64,000 bases of DNA from Thermopolyspora flexuosa (lineage in GTDB: Bacteria; Actinomycetota; Actinomycetes; Streptosporangiales; Streptosporangiaceae), in contig NZ_VFPQ01000001.1 in NCBI RefSeq assembly GCF_006716785.1, positions 1,426,001-1,490,000 on the forward strand, written 5' to 3'. Within the stretch, counting starts at the first letter, position 1; every line of letters starts with the position of its first letter. Shown in pieces: positions 18,045 to 25,814 of this stretch. A program made the position numbers and the translations under genes. The notes below the pieces were generated by a model that saw only the letters and a list, made by a program, of their open reading frames with translations, made no database searches and was not told the DNA's origin.

Positions 18045-18575
18045 GTGCCGATAAATGAGATAAATGAAACCATGGAGCAGGTCGCCAACTACAGCGCGAT
18101 CCCGCTTGCTCTAATAGGCTTCGGATTGACCCTGTGGCAGCTCGCCAAAACGAAGAGGGCGGCGGAGGCGGCTCAGGAGTCCGCGCGCTCGGCGCAGGTG
18201 GCCATCAGTCGCAATCATCTGCTCATATTGATCCCCCAACTGCAGCGCATTGAGGAGGAGCTAGAGAGGTCGGTGCGGGCGAACTCGATTGAGCTCACTC
18301 TTTCCTGGTTGGCGAACTGGCGCTGGCAGGCGGGCCAACTCCGGGGATTTCTGCTTGCCTCGTCGTATGACGACGAGAAAACTATGCGAGCGTTACAGTC
18401 TTCCATTGCGAAGGCGGCGGTCGCGAGGAAGGCCATCATCGACAGCAAGCATGGCGATCTGCTGAAGGCCACCCGGCCGGCGCGCGACGCGATAGCGGTT
18501 GTGACGAACGAACTCGGCATGCTCGCGGCCCACCAGGGGATCAAGACAGGAGGGCAGGAGAATGGATCTCTATGA
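18045..18575 (+). CDS. Hypothetical single-TM protein with cytoplasmic helical domain
   Basis: 176 residues, not recognised. One TM segment close to the N-terminus (about residues 17-33, IPLALIGFGLTLWQLAK), followed by an Ala/Glu/Arg-rich helix and a mostly helical soluble domain (IPQLQRIEEELERSVRA, LTLSWLANWRWQAGQLRGF, ALQSSIAKAAVARKAIIDSK). GTG start with AAAGGAGGGA upstream. Overlaps the next gene by 14 nt, so the two form a coupled unit. Base composition is less GC-rich than the neighbours, suggesting transfer. It lies inside the putative eroded element. Confidence 0.7.
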   Translation: MPINEINETMEQVANYSAIPLALIGFGLTLWQLAKTKRAAEAAQESARSAQVAISRNHLLILIPQLQRIEEELERSVRANSIELTLSWLANWRWQAGQLRGFLLASSYDDEKTMRALQSSIAKAAVARKAIIDSKHGDLLKATRPARDAIAVVTNELGMLAAHQGIKTGGQENGSL

Positions 18576-18984
18576 AGCGTCTCGCGACGAGAGATTCCCC
18601 CGGCTGGTCAACTTACTCATCACGAAGACCAAGGCTGGTCAGGTGCAGTGGGAGGTGGCACGCATTCCCGACGACGGGGAAAGCGACGGATTCTCGTTCT
18701 CGACGCGCCGGAGCACGGTCATAATCGGAAGCGTCAAGGGGGATGGGCAGGCTCCCTTCTACCTGTCGATCCTCAATGAGCACGGCTTCGAGGTCGAGCG
18801 CATCTTGGCCGAACCTCCTGATCTGGAGGTGGGGCCCGATGAGACCAGGGAGTCCGCCCGTTTCAGATATATGCAGGTCTCTCATCTCCTGAATCAGATC
18901 ACCACCCTTTACAAGCAGGCGCGTCGCGTGGCACTCCAGACGGATCAGGTCATTGATCACCTGTTGCAGGACCTCGCCTTGTAG
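18562..18984 (+). CDS. Hypothetical cytoplasmic partner protein
   Basis: 140 residues, not recognised. No TM or signal peptide. An N-terminal beta-rich part (VQWEVARIPDDGESDGFSF, TVIIGSVKGDGQAPFYLSIL) is followed by a helical C-terminus (RFRYMQVSHLLNQITTLYKQA, VALQTDQVIDHLLQDLA). ATG at 18562 has CAGGAG just upstream, inside the preceding gene. The overlap with the membrane protein gene suggests a two-component complex, perhaps sensor plus membrane effector; that is inference. Confidence 0.7.
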   Translation: MDLYEASRDERFPRLVNLLITKTKAGQVQWEVARIPDDGESDGFSFSTRRSTVIIGSVKGDGQAPFYLSILNEHGFEVERILAEPPDLEVGPDETRESARFRYMQVSHLLNQITTLYKQARRVALQTDQVIDHLLQDLAL

Positions 18985-19348
18985 GCTCCTGGTGCGAGTG
19001 CGGTGCCCACGCGCCGGATGTAGAGGTGTCTGGGGGAGCGGGGAGGGTGATTCCGAGTCTTGCCATCCGTGGGCGAACTTCCACCCCGCGGAGTATGGGT
19101 GACGGCAAAAGGGGCGGGCCCGACCAAGAAGTAGCCGGGCAGGTATTCGTCGACCCCGATACCTTGCAACAAGGACACCTCGATCGGATGAGACGGCCCG
19201 CCGGGCCACCCGCTTCTGCGGGAGTCGCACTCGCAGCGCTGCCGGCAACGCCGAAACCGATTGTGATCCGGAGATTCCCGCCCACCTGCATGACGCGTAA
19301 TCCCATGTGCTGCTTGTCCGGCCGGGGACGATGCGGCGCGAAGGCGCA

Positions 19349-19378
19349 GGTCACCGGCTTGAAGCCGGTACCGCCACC
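19349..19378 (+). repeat. Putative attR: degenerate copy of tRNA-Val 3' end
   Basis: GGTCACCGGCTTGAAGCC followed by GGTACCGCCACC aligns with the tRNA-Val T-arm and acceptor strand at 14811-14841. An 11-nt exact block CCGGTACCGCC is shared; overall about four substitutions and one deletion. Same orientation as the tRNA. The T-arm part forms the palindrome ACCGGCTTGAAGCCGGT (19353-19369). Confidence 0.45.
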
Positions 19379-19383
19379 GGCGG

Positions 19384-19512
19384 AACCGAGCCCTGTGGCG
19401 CGCACTGCCGGATGCCGGCCATCAGGGCGACGTTGACGTCCCTGAAGGTCCGCTCCGAGGTTCTCGCGGCTGAAGCCGGTTGGCCACATCCTCCACACCG
19501 AGAGGCGTATGC
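19384..19512 (-). pseudogene. Possible TnpB (IS200/IS605-type) C-terminal remnant
   Basis: The minus strand encodes SRCGGCG, AARTSERTF, then RDVNVALMAGIRQC. This looks like the end of a TnpB zinc finger (CxxCG...NRTSQAxF...CxxCG...HADVNAAxNI) from which the second CxxC pair has been lost. No RuvC catalytic part is recognisable upstream. The resemblance is short and only by eye, so chance is possible. Confidence 0.3.
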
Positions 19513-19856
19513 ATCGCCTATGTATCGCCTCGCCGACCTGGTACGACCCCCGCTCACCCGAAGCCCTCTGTTGCCGGCCATGAGTGTCCGTATGCAGACG
19601 AGCGCGACCTGCCGGCCGTCCACGGATTGGCCGATGCGCTCCCGCCGCGTTCTTCGCGTGGCCGACTCGTCGATGGTGCGGGTGATGGCGGTGCCGTACG
19701 CCCGGCTCTGACAGGTGGTCGGCCCGCCGCGCCGTACGCTCGTCTCGATAGGGGTGACCTGCCTGGTCTGCGTGGTGTGCGACCGACCGGATCGTTCCGC
19801 ATCCGGGCTTGATCGTGCCTTCCGGGATGGTGCCCCGGATGCGGAGGATCGGAGCC

Positions 19857-20480
19857 GTGAACAGAGCCCTTCTCGTCATCGATGTACAGGAGTCCTTCCG
19901 GCAGCGGCCGAACTGGCGGGCGGTGTCCGCGCCCGACATCGCCGATCGGGTGGCGCGTCTGGTGCGGGCCTCCCGCGCCAACGGTGACCTGGTGGTGTGG
20001 GTGCTGCACACCGACCCGGGGAGCGGCGGGCCGTTCGATCCGGAGCGCGGTTTCGTCCGCCCGATCGAGGGCCTGGAGCCCGCGCCCGGTGAGCCGGTGG
20101 TGACGAAGACCTCCTACAACGCCTTCACCACCACGAACCTCCACCAGCTGCTCACCCGGCACGGCGTCCGGGAGGTGATCGTGTGCGGCATCAAGACCGA
20201 GCAGTGCTGCGAGACGACCACCCGTCTCGCCTGTGACCTCGGCTACGACGTCACGTTCGTGATCGACGCCACCGCGACCTTCCCGCTCGAGCACCGGGAC
20301 GCGCCCAAGGGCCGCCCGATCGAGGAGATCCTCGCGGACCCGAGAACGCTGTCCACCGACGAGATCATCCGCCGCACCGAGTACACCCTCTCGGGGTGGT
20401 TCGCCACGATCCGGACCGTCGCCGAGCTGACGGGGGAGCCCGCCGAGAAGGTCGGGGCGGGTTCCGCTGCGGGAGGCTGA
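19857..20480 (+). CDS. Isochorismatase-family cysteine hydrolase
   Basis: 207 residues. Core motifs: catalytic Asp in ALLVIDVQESF, a Lys in VVTKTSYNAF, the cis-peptide-type block VIVCGIKTEQCCETTTRLA with the nucleophilic Cys, and FVIDATATF. The family hydrolyses amides or vinyl ethers (nicotinamidase, isochorismatase, N-carbamoylsarcosine amidase); the substrate cannot be told. The GTG at 19857 has GGAGG 9 nt upstream; an in-frame ATG at 19839 is an alternative. Only 7 nt separate it from the GlxA-type regulator gene, so they form an operon, and such regulators often control their amidase neighbour. Confidence 0.88.
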   Translation: MNRALLVIDVQESFRQRPNWRAVSAPDIADRVARLVRASRANGDLVVWVLHTDPGSGGPFDPERGFVRPIEGLEPAPGEPVVTKTSYNAFTTTNLHQLLTRHGVREVIVCGIKTEQCCETTTRLACDLGYDVTFVIDATATFPLEHRDAPKGRPIEEILADPRTLSTDEIIRRTEYTLSGWFATIRTVAELTGEPAEKVGAGSAAGG

Positions 20481-20487
20481 CCGGATC

Positions 20488-21450
20488 GTGCCCCGCGTGG
20501 TGTTCGTGCTCGTCCCCGATTTCCACCTGCTCGACCTGTCGGGCCCCGCGCAGGTGTTCTCCGCGGCCGCCAACCTCGGCTACGACTACCGCCTGAGCTA
20601 CGTCGCCGAGCGGCCCGAGGTGACCAGCGCGCAGGGCCTGCCGGTCCGGGCGGAGGTGGACTGGCCCGAGACGGACGCCGACGATCTGGTGATGGTGCCG
20701 GGCTGGCGGGCGCCGACCCTCGCCGGCCACGGCCACCTCACCGCGGCGACGCTGCGCCGCCTCGCCGCCCACCATGACGCGGGCGGTACGGTGGCCAGCG
20801 TGTGCGCGGGCGCGGACGCGCTGGGCCGTGCCGGGCTGCTCGACGGCCGCCGGTGCACCACCCACCACGCGCTGCAGGAGGAGCTGGCGCGGCGCTACCC
20901 GCGGGCCACCGTGGTACGCGACGTGCTCTACGTCGTCGACGGCAGGGTGGTGACGTCCGCCGGCATCGCCAGCGGCATCGACCTCGCGTTGCACCTCGTC
21001 GCGGTACGGCACGGCCCCGGCGTGGCCGGGCGCATCGCCCGCAACCTGGTGGTCTTCGCCCGCCGCAACGGCGACGAGCGGCAGGCCAGCGTGATGCTGC
21101 GGTACCGCTCCCACCTGTGCGACGCCGTACACCGCGCGCAGGACATGATCGACGCCCGGTACACCGAGCGGCTGCGGCTGGCCGAGCTGGCCGCGGCGTG
21201 CGGGGTGGGGGAGCGGACGCTGACCCGCCTGTTCACCAAGGCGATCGGGATGACGCCGCTGCGCTACCAGCAGGCGCTCCGGCTCGAGCGGGCCGAGCAT
21301 CTGATCGGCCAGGGGGCGACCGTCGAGGCCGCGGCCCGGGCCGTCGGCTTCCAGGACGCCCGCATGCTGCGTCGCCTGCGCGCCCGTACGGCCCGAGGCC
21401 GGGCGGTCCCCGGGCCTGTCGCGGCCGGTCAGAGGGCGCAGATCGCGTAG
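20488..21450 (+). CDS. GlxA-type AraC family regulator (DJ-1/PfpI + AraC HTH)
   Basis: 320 residues. N-terminal class I glutamine-amidotransferase-like domain (VVFVLVPDFHLLDLSGPAQVF; nucleophile-elbow region SVCAGADALGRAGLLDGRR at about residue 103), then a C-terminal AraC HTH (RLAELAAACGVGERTLTRLF and MTPLRYQQALRLERAEHLI). Acts as a DNA-binding regulator, probably of the adjacent hydrolase. The last 22 nt overlap the 3' end of the convergent secreted-protein gene. GTG start. Confidence 0.9.
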   Translation: MPRVVFVLVPDFHLLDLSGPAQVFSAAANLGYDYRLSYVAERPEVTSAQGLPVRAEVDWPETDADDLVMVPGWRAPTLAGHGHLTAATLRRLAAHHDAGGTVASVCAGADALGRAGLLDGRRCTTHHALQEELARRYPRATVVRDVLYVVDGRVVTSAGIASGIDLALHLVAVRHGPGVAGRIARNLVVFARRNGDERQASVMLRYRSHLCDAVHRAQDMIDARYTERLRLAELAAACGVGERTLTRLFTKAIGMTPLRYQQALRLERAEHLIGQGATVEAAARAVGFQDARMLRRLRARTARGRAVPGPVAAGQRAQIA

Positions 21451-21821
21451 ACGCTGATGCCGACGGTGTTGCCCTTCGACTGGCGGCCGAGGGCGATCCA
21501 GCCGCGGCCGTCCGAGGTGGGGAACGAGCCGACGAGGACCGCGTTGGGCCCCTGGGCCTCGCCGCCACCGCCGATCACCCGCTTGTTGTGGGGGCACCAG
21601 GCGGTGCGGCGCTGGAAGTTCGGCACGTTCTTGTTGGGGAGCACGACGACCTGGTAGCCGGGCGGGAGCGCCGAGGCGGTCGAGGCCGCGGTCCGTGCGG
21701 ACGTGCCCGATCCGGTGGCGTTGGCCGGGGCGTTGCCGATGGCGAGCGCGGTCACGGTGGACGCGAGGGCCGCCGCGACGAGCGTGGAGAGGGCGGTCTT
21801 GAGAGCGGGCTTCAGCGGCAT
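21429..21821 (-). CDS. Small secreted protein of unknown function
   Basis: 130 residues with a Sec signal peptide (basic MPLKPALKT, hydrophobic LVAAALASTVTALAI, cleavage after APANA, about residue 35). The mature part contains QVVVLPNKNV, TAWCPHNKRVIGGGGEAQG and GISVYAICAL, with two cysteines that could form a disulfide. The Gly-rich pattern is common in actinobacterial secreted proteins of unknown role. AAGGAG before the ATG supports the start. Convergent and overlapping by 22 nt with the GlxA-type gene. Confidence 0.75.
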   Translation of the reverse strand: MPLKPALKTALSTLVAAALASTVTALAIGNAPANATGSGTSARTAASTASALPPGYQVVVLPNKNVPNFQRRTAWCPHNKRVIGGGGEAQGPNAVLVGSFPTSDGRGWIALGRQSKGNTVGISVYAICAL

Positions 21822-21945
21822 CCGGATCTCCTTATGGTCTCCGCCGCGCGAGGCGGTTCGGGGGAATCGGCGGTGACGTCAGGTGAGACGCGGCGGTCGC
21901 CGCCGTTGTTCGGCCGCGGGCGTGGGCGTCTCGGCCCACGTGCGG

Positions 21946-22659
21946 TCACTCCGAGTCCAGGGGGAGGCCCGGGACGGATCCGGAACGGCCGGTCGTGGGC
22001 TGGTAGCGCAGCTCGGGGCGCCCCACCGAGCCGTACCGGGGGAGGCGGCGGGCGGCGCCGGTCTCGATCAGGTACTCAAGGTAGCGCCGCGCGGTGACCC
22101 GGGAGACGCCCACCGCCGCGCCGACCTCCTGGGCCGAGACGCCGTCGGGGTACTTGCGCAGCTCGGCCGCGATCAACTCCAGGGTGGCGAGGGACATGCC
22201 CTTGGGCAGCGCGGCTCCGGCGCCGCCGCGCAGGGTGGCGAGGGCGCGGTCCACCGCGTGCTGGTCGGCCTCGGCGGCGCCGTCCATGGTGGCGCGGAAC
22301 TCGGCGTACCGCTTGAGCTTCTCGGCCAGCGCGGCGTAGGTGAACGGCTTGATCAGGTACTGGGAGACGCCGATCGACACCGCGGCCCGTACCACCGACA
22401 GGTCCCGCGCGGAGGTCACCGCGATCACGTCGCAGAGCAGCCCGGCGGCCCGCAGGCTGCGGCACAGCTCAAGCCCGTGCATGTCCGGCAGGTAGAGGTC
22501 GAGCAGGATCAGCTCGACCCGCCGTTCCCGCAGGAACCGCAGCGCCTCCCCGGCGGACCGGGCCACCCCGGCGACCTGGAAGCCGCCGACCCGCTCGACG
22601 TACCGGCGGTTCGCCTCCGCCGCGATCTCCTCGTCCTCGACGACCAGCACCGGGATCAC
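21946..22659 (-). CDS. Response regulator, CitB/DpiA/DctR family
   Basis: 237 residues. Receiver domain with phosphoacceptor Asp in LILLDLYLPDMHGLEL (about residue 54) and Lys in YLIKPFTYAAL; C-terminal HTH (GVSAQEVGAAVGVSRVTARRYLEYL) typical of the citrate/dicarboxylate family. Its GTG start overlaps the stop of the kinase gene as GTGA (22656-22659). With the kinase it should control the divergent dicarboxylate symporter gene. Confidence 0.93.
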   Translation of the reverse strand: MIPVLVVEDEEIAAEANRRYVERVGGFQVAGVARSAGEALRFLRERRVELILLDLYLPDMHGLELCRSLRAAGLLCDVIAVTSARDLSVVRAAVSIGVSQYLIKPFTYAALAEKLKRYAEFRATMDGAAEADQHAVDRALATLRGGAGAALPKGMSLATLELIAAELRKYPDGVSAQEVGAAVGVSRVTARRYLEYLIETGAARRLPRYGSVGRPELRYQPTTGRSGSVPGLPLDSE

Positions 22660-24263
22660 GGCTCACCCCCGCGCAGCGGCAGCCGTACGGTGAACACCGC
22701 GCCGCCCAGACCGGTGCCCGGGGCGCCGCGCCCGACCTCGATGGTCCCGCCGAGGCGGCGTACCGCCTGCCCGACCAGGGCGAGCCCGAGGCCCCGGCCG
22801 TCGCCCTTGGTGGACCAGCCCTTCCGGAACGCCTCCGCCGCGGTCGCCGGGTCCATGCCCGGCCCGCTGTCGGCGACCCGGACGACCAGCGTGCCGTCGT
22901 CGGCGCGCAGCCGTACCGCCACCCGTTGCGGGGGCGGGCCGGCGCCCGCGGCGTCGATCGCGTTGTCGATCAGGTTCCCGACGATGGTCACGAGCGCGCG
23001 CTCGTCCACGCAGATCGTGTCGAGCTCGCCGTCGGGGTCGATCGCGAGCTCGACCCCGCGCTCGGCGGCGACCGCGGACTTGCCGAGCAGCAGCGCGGCG
23101 AGCACCGGCTCGCGTACCGACTCCACCACCCGGTCGGTGAGCCGCTGCACCGTGCGCAGCTCCTCGGTGGCGAACGCCACCGCCTCCTCGGTACGGCCCA
23201 GCTCCACCAGCGACACCACGGTGTGCAGCCGGTTCGCCGACTCGTGCGCGGCCGACCGCAGCGACTCGGCGAACCGGCGCTCTGCGTCGAGCCGGCTGGT
23301 GAGCGCCTGCAGCTCGGTGTGGTCGCGCAGGGTGACCACGGTGCCGAGCGACCGCGCCCCGGCGCGCACCACCGACACGCTCACCAGCAGCACCCGGTCC
23401 GCGGTGAGGTGGATCTCGTCGGTGCGGGTGTGCCCGGAGGCGAGCAGCTCGACGAGGGACGGCGGCAGGCCGAGCTCGGTGACGTGCCGACCCTCGGCGT
23501 CGGGTGGCAGCCTGAGCAGCTCGCGCGCGCCGTCGTTGGCGAGGGTGAGCCGCCGTTCGGCGTCGACGAGCAGCAGGCCCTCGCGCACCGCGTGCAGGAT
23601 CGCCTCGTGGTACTCGTACATGCGGCTCAGCTCGACCGGGTCGAGCCCGTGGGTCTGCCGCCGGAGCCGGGCGCCGACGGCCGCCGCCCCGGCGATGCCC
23701 ACGGCGAGCCCGGCGAGGACGATCAGCGCGGTCCAGGCGAGCTGGCCGCGCAGCCAGCCGCTGATCTTCTGCACGGTGATGCCCGCGCTCACCAGCGCCA
23801 CGATCCGGCCGGTCTGCGGGCTGCGCACCGGGGTGACCGCGCGCACCGAGGGCCCGAGGGTGCCGGTGTAGGTCTCGGTGAAGGTACGGCCGGCGAGGGC
23901 GGGCGCGGTGTTGCCGAGGAAGAACCCGCCGATGCGCCGCGGGTTGGGGTGGGTGTAGCGGCGGCCCTCCGGGCTCATGATCGTGATGAAGTCGACGCCG
24001 GTGGCGGTGCGGATGCCTTCCGCGTACGGCTGCAGCGCCCGGGACGGCTCGGGGTCGTCGAGCGCCTCGGGCACCACCGGTGAGTGGGCCACGCCGATCG
24101 CCACCGCCCGGGCCACCGCCGCGGCCTCGTCGGAGAGCAGTGACCGGGTCTGGACGACCGCGAGCAGGGTCGCGCCGAGCACGGTCACCCCGACCACGGC
24201 GATCTGCAGCGCCAGTATCTGCCGGGCGAGGCTCCACCGCCGCGGGCGCGCCGCCTGCGCCAT
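22656..24263 (-). CDS. Sensor histidine kinase, CitA/DcuS type
   Basis: 535 residues: TM1 (about 17-37), extracellular PASC-type sensor domain (about 40-175, TGVDFITIMSPEGRRYTHPN), TM2 (about 178-200), a cytoplasmic PAS, then a SpoOB-type phosphoacceptor (SLRSAAHESANRLHTVVSL) and HATPase domain (N-box VGNLIDNAIDAAG, DSGPGMDP, GRGLGLALVGQ). This architecture senses extracellular C4-dicarboxylates or citrate. First gene of the pair with the response regulator; divergent from the symporter gene. Confidence 0.93.
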   Translation of the reverse strand: MAQAARPRRWSLARQILALQIAVVGVTVLGATLLAVVQTRSLLSDEAAAVARAVAIGVAHSPVVPEALDDPEPSRALQPYAEGIRTATGVDFITIMSPEGRRYTHPNPRRIGGFFLGNTAPALAGRTFTETYTGTLGPSVRAVTPVRSPQTGRIVALVSAGITVQKISGWLRGQLAWTALIVLAGLAVGIAGAAAVGARLRRQTHGLDPVELSRMYEYHEAILHAVREGLLLVDAERRLTLANDGARELLRLPPDAEGRHVTELGLPPSLVELLASGHTRTDEIHLTADRVLLVSVSVVRAGARSLGTVVTLRDHTELQALTSRLDAERRFAESLRSAAHESANRLHTVVSLVELGRTEEAVAFATEELRTVQRLTDRVVESVREPVLAALLLGKSAVAAERGVELAIDPDGELDTICVDERALVTIVGNLIDNAIDAAGAGPPPQRVAVRLRADDGTLVVRVADSGPGMDPATAAEAFRKGWSTKGDGRGLGLALVGQAVRRLGGTIEVGRGAPGTGLGGAVFTVRLPLRGGEP

Positions 24264-24320
24264 CGCGCTCCCTCACCTTCCTGAACGACCGGATGTGTGC
24301 TGAACGAAATGTACGCAATG

Positions 24321-24334
24321 GTGACGTAGGTCAC
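24321..24334. promoter_or_regulatory. CRP-type dyad between kinase and symporter genes
   Basis: GTGACGTAGGTCAC fits the CRP/FNR-family core GTGA-N6-TCAC exactly. It sits 58 nt upstream of the kinase start and 64 nt upstream of the symporter start, so it could act on both. Binding by a Crp homologue is inferred. Confidence 0.45.
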
Positions 24335-24397
24335 GCGTTCGGCACATAGTGGCTCGACCGCGGTCTCCAGCTCAGCGTTTCAGGAAGGTCGAGTCTC

Positions 24398-25786
24398 ATG
24401 TCAGCCGAGACGCCACGACAGGCCTCGGGCGGCGCCACCCCGGCCGCCCGACGGGACCGCACCCACTACCTCTACCTCGCCGTCATCGTCGCGGTGCTCG
24501 CCGGGATCGCCGTCGGGTTCCTCGCCCCGGACGTCGGCAAGGAGCTGCGGCCGCTCGGTACCGCGTTCGTCAACCTGATCAAGATGATGATCAGCCCGAT
24601 CATCTTCTGCACGATCGTGCTCGGCGTCGGCTCGGTGACCCAGGCGGCGAAGGTCGGCCGGGTCGGCGGGCTCGCCATGGCCTACTTCCTGGCGATGTCC
24701 ACGATCGCGCTCGTCATCGGCCTCGTCGTCGGCAACCTCGTCGACCCGGGCGCCGGGCTGCAGCTCACCGACGAGGCCCGGAAGGCGGCGGCGACCGAGG
24801 CGGCGAAGGCCGCGGAGAGCGACACGGTGGAGTTCCTGCTCGGCATCATCCCGACCACGCTGGTGTCGGCCTTCACCGAGGGGGAGATCCTGCAGACGCT
24901 GCTGGTGGCGCTGCTCGCCGGGTTCGCGCTCCAGGCGATGGGGGAGCGGGGCGCGCCGATCCGCACCGGCATCGCGCACATCCAGCGGCTCGTGTTCCGC
25001 ATCCTCGCCATGATCATGTGGGCGGCGCCGGTGGGGGCGTTCGGCGCTATCGCCGCCGTGGTCGGCGCGACCGGGATCGACGCGCTCACCAGTCTCGCCA
25101 TGATCATGATCGGGTTCTACGTGACCTGCGTGCTGTTCGTGGGCGTGGTGCTCGGCCCGCTGCTGTGGTTCGCCGCCCGGATCAACCTGTGGTCGCTGCT
25201 GCGCTACCTCGCCCGCGAGTTCCTGCTCATCGTGTCCACCTCCTCCTCCGAGTCGGCGCTGCCGCGGCTCATGGCGAAGATGGAGCACCTCGGGGTGAGC
25301 AGGCCGGTCGTCGGCATCACCGTGCCGACCGGGTACTCGTTCAACCTCGACGGCACCGCGATCTACCTCACCATGGCCACGCTGTTCGTGGCCACCGCGA
25401 CCGGCTCGCCGCTGTCCCTGGGCGAGCAGGTGGCGCTGCTCCTCTTCATGATCATCGCGTCGAAGGGCGCGGCCGGGGTGACCGGTGCGGGCCTCGCCAC
25501 CCTCGCCGGCGGCCTGCAGGCGCACCGGCCGGACCTGGTGGACGGCGTCGGCCTCATCGTCGGCATCGACCGGTTCATGTCCGAGGCCCGGGCGCTCACC
25601 AACTTCGCCGGGAACGCCGTGGCCACCGTGCTCATCGGCCGGTGGACCGGCGAGCTCGACCGGGAGCGCGCCGCGCAGGTGCTCTCCGGCCGCCTGCCGT
25701 TCGACGAGACCACCCTGCTCGACGAGGAGGCGCACGACGACCGCGCCGCCGCCGCGCCCGCCGAGCGCGAGATGGCGCACGCCTGA
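24398..25786 (+). CDS. Dicarboxylate/amino acid:cation symporter (DAACS, DctA-like)
   Basis: 462-residue inner-membrane transporter. About eight TM segments and two re-entrant loops: the Ser-rich hairpin STSSSESALPRLMAKME, TM7 PTGYSFNLDGTAIYLTMATLF, hairpin 2 IIASKGAAGVTGAGLATLAG and TM8 IDRFMSEARALTNFAGNAVA. These are the substrate- and Na+-binding parts of the glutamate/C4-dicarboxylate family; the Arg in FMSEAR suits dicarboxylates. Divergent from a CitAB-like two-component system, which probably induces it with external C4-dicarboxylate. Confidence 0.94.
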   Translation: MSAETPRQASGGATPAARRDRTHYLYLAVIVAVLAGIAVGFLAPDVGKELRPLGTAFVNLIKMMISPIIFCTIVLGVGSVTQAAKVGRVGGLAMAYFLAMSTIALVIGLVVGNLVDPGAGLQLTDEARKAAATEAAKAAESDTVEFLLGIIPTTLVSAFTEGEILQTLLVALLAGFALQAMGERGAPIRTGIAHIQRLVFRILAMIMWAAPVGAFGAIAAVVGATGIDALTSLAMIMIGFYVTCVLFVGVVLGPLLWFAARINLWSLLRYLAREFLLIVSTSSSESALPRLMAKMEHLGVSRPVVGITVPTGYSFNLDGTAIYLTMATLFVATATGSPLSLGEQVALLLFMIIASKGAAGVTGAGLATLAGGLQAHRPDLVDGVGLIVGIDRFMSEARALTNFAGNAVATVLIGRWTGELDRERAAQVLSGRLPFDETTLLDEEAHDDRAAAAPAEREMAHA

Positions 25787-25814
25787 CCCGGCCGCCGGTA
25801 CGGCACGGCCGCCC

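Larger units (their letters stand above)
18985..19856. other. 872-nt gene-poor stretch with element debris
   Basis: No intact gene. It contains the degenerate tRNA-Val 3'-end copy at 19349-19378 and the TnpB-like remnant at 19384-19512. Short readings on both strands elsewhere lack ribosome sites and family resemblance. The last 60 nt carry the GCGGAGG ribosome site for the isochorismatase gene. Confidence 0.45.

Noticed and set aside
19353-19369. ACCGGCTTGAAGCCGGT palindrome as an IS605 right-end hairpin
   Set aside because: It coincides with the T-arm of the degenerate tRNA-Val copy, which explains it more simply; the nearby TnpB-like match is kept only at low confidence.
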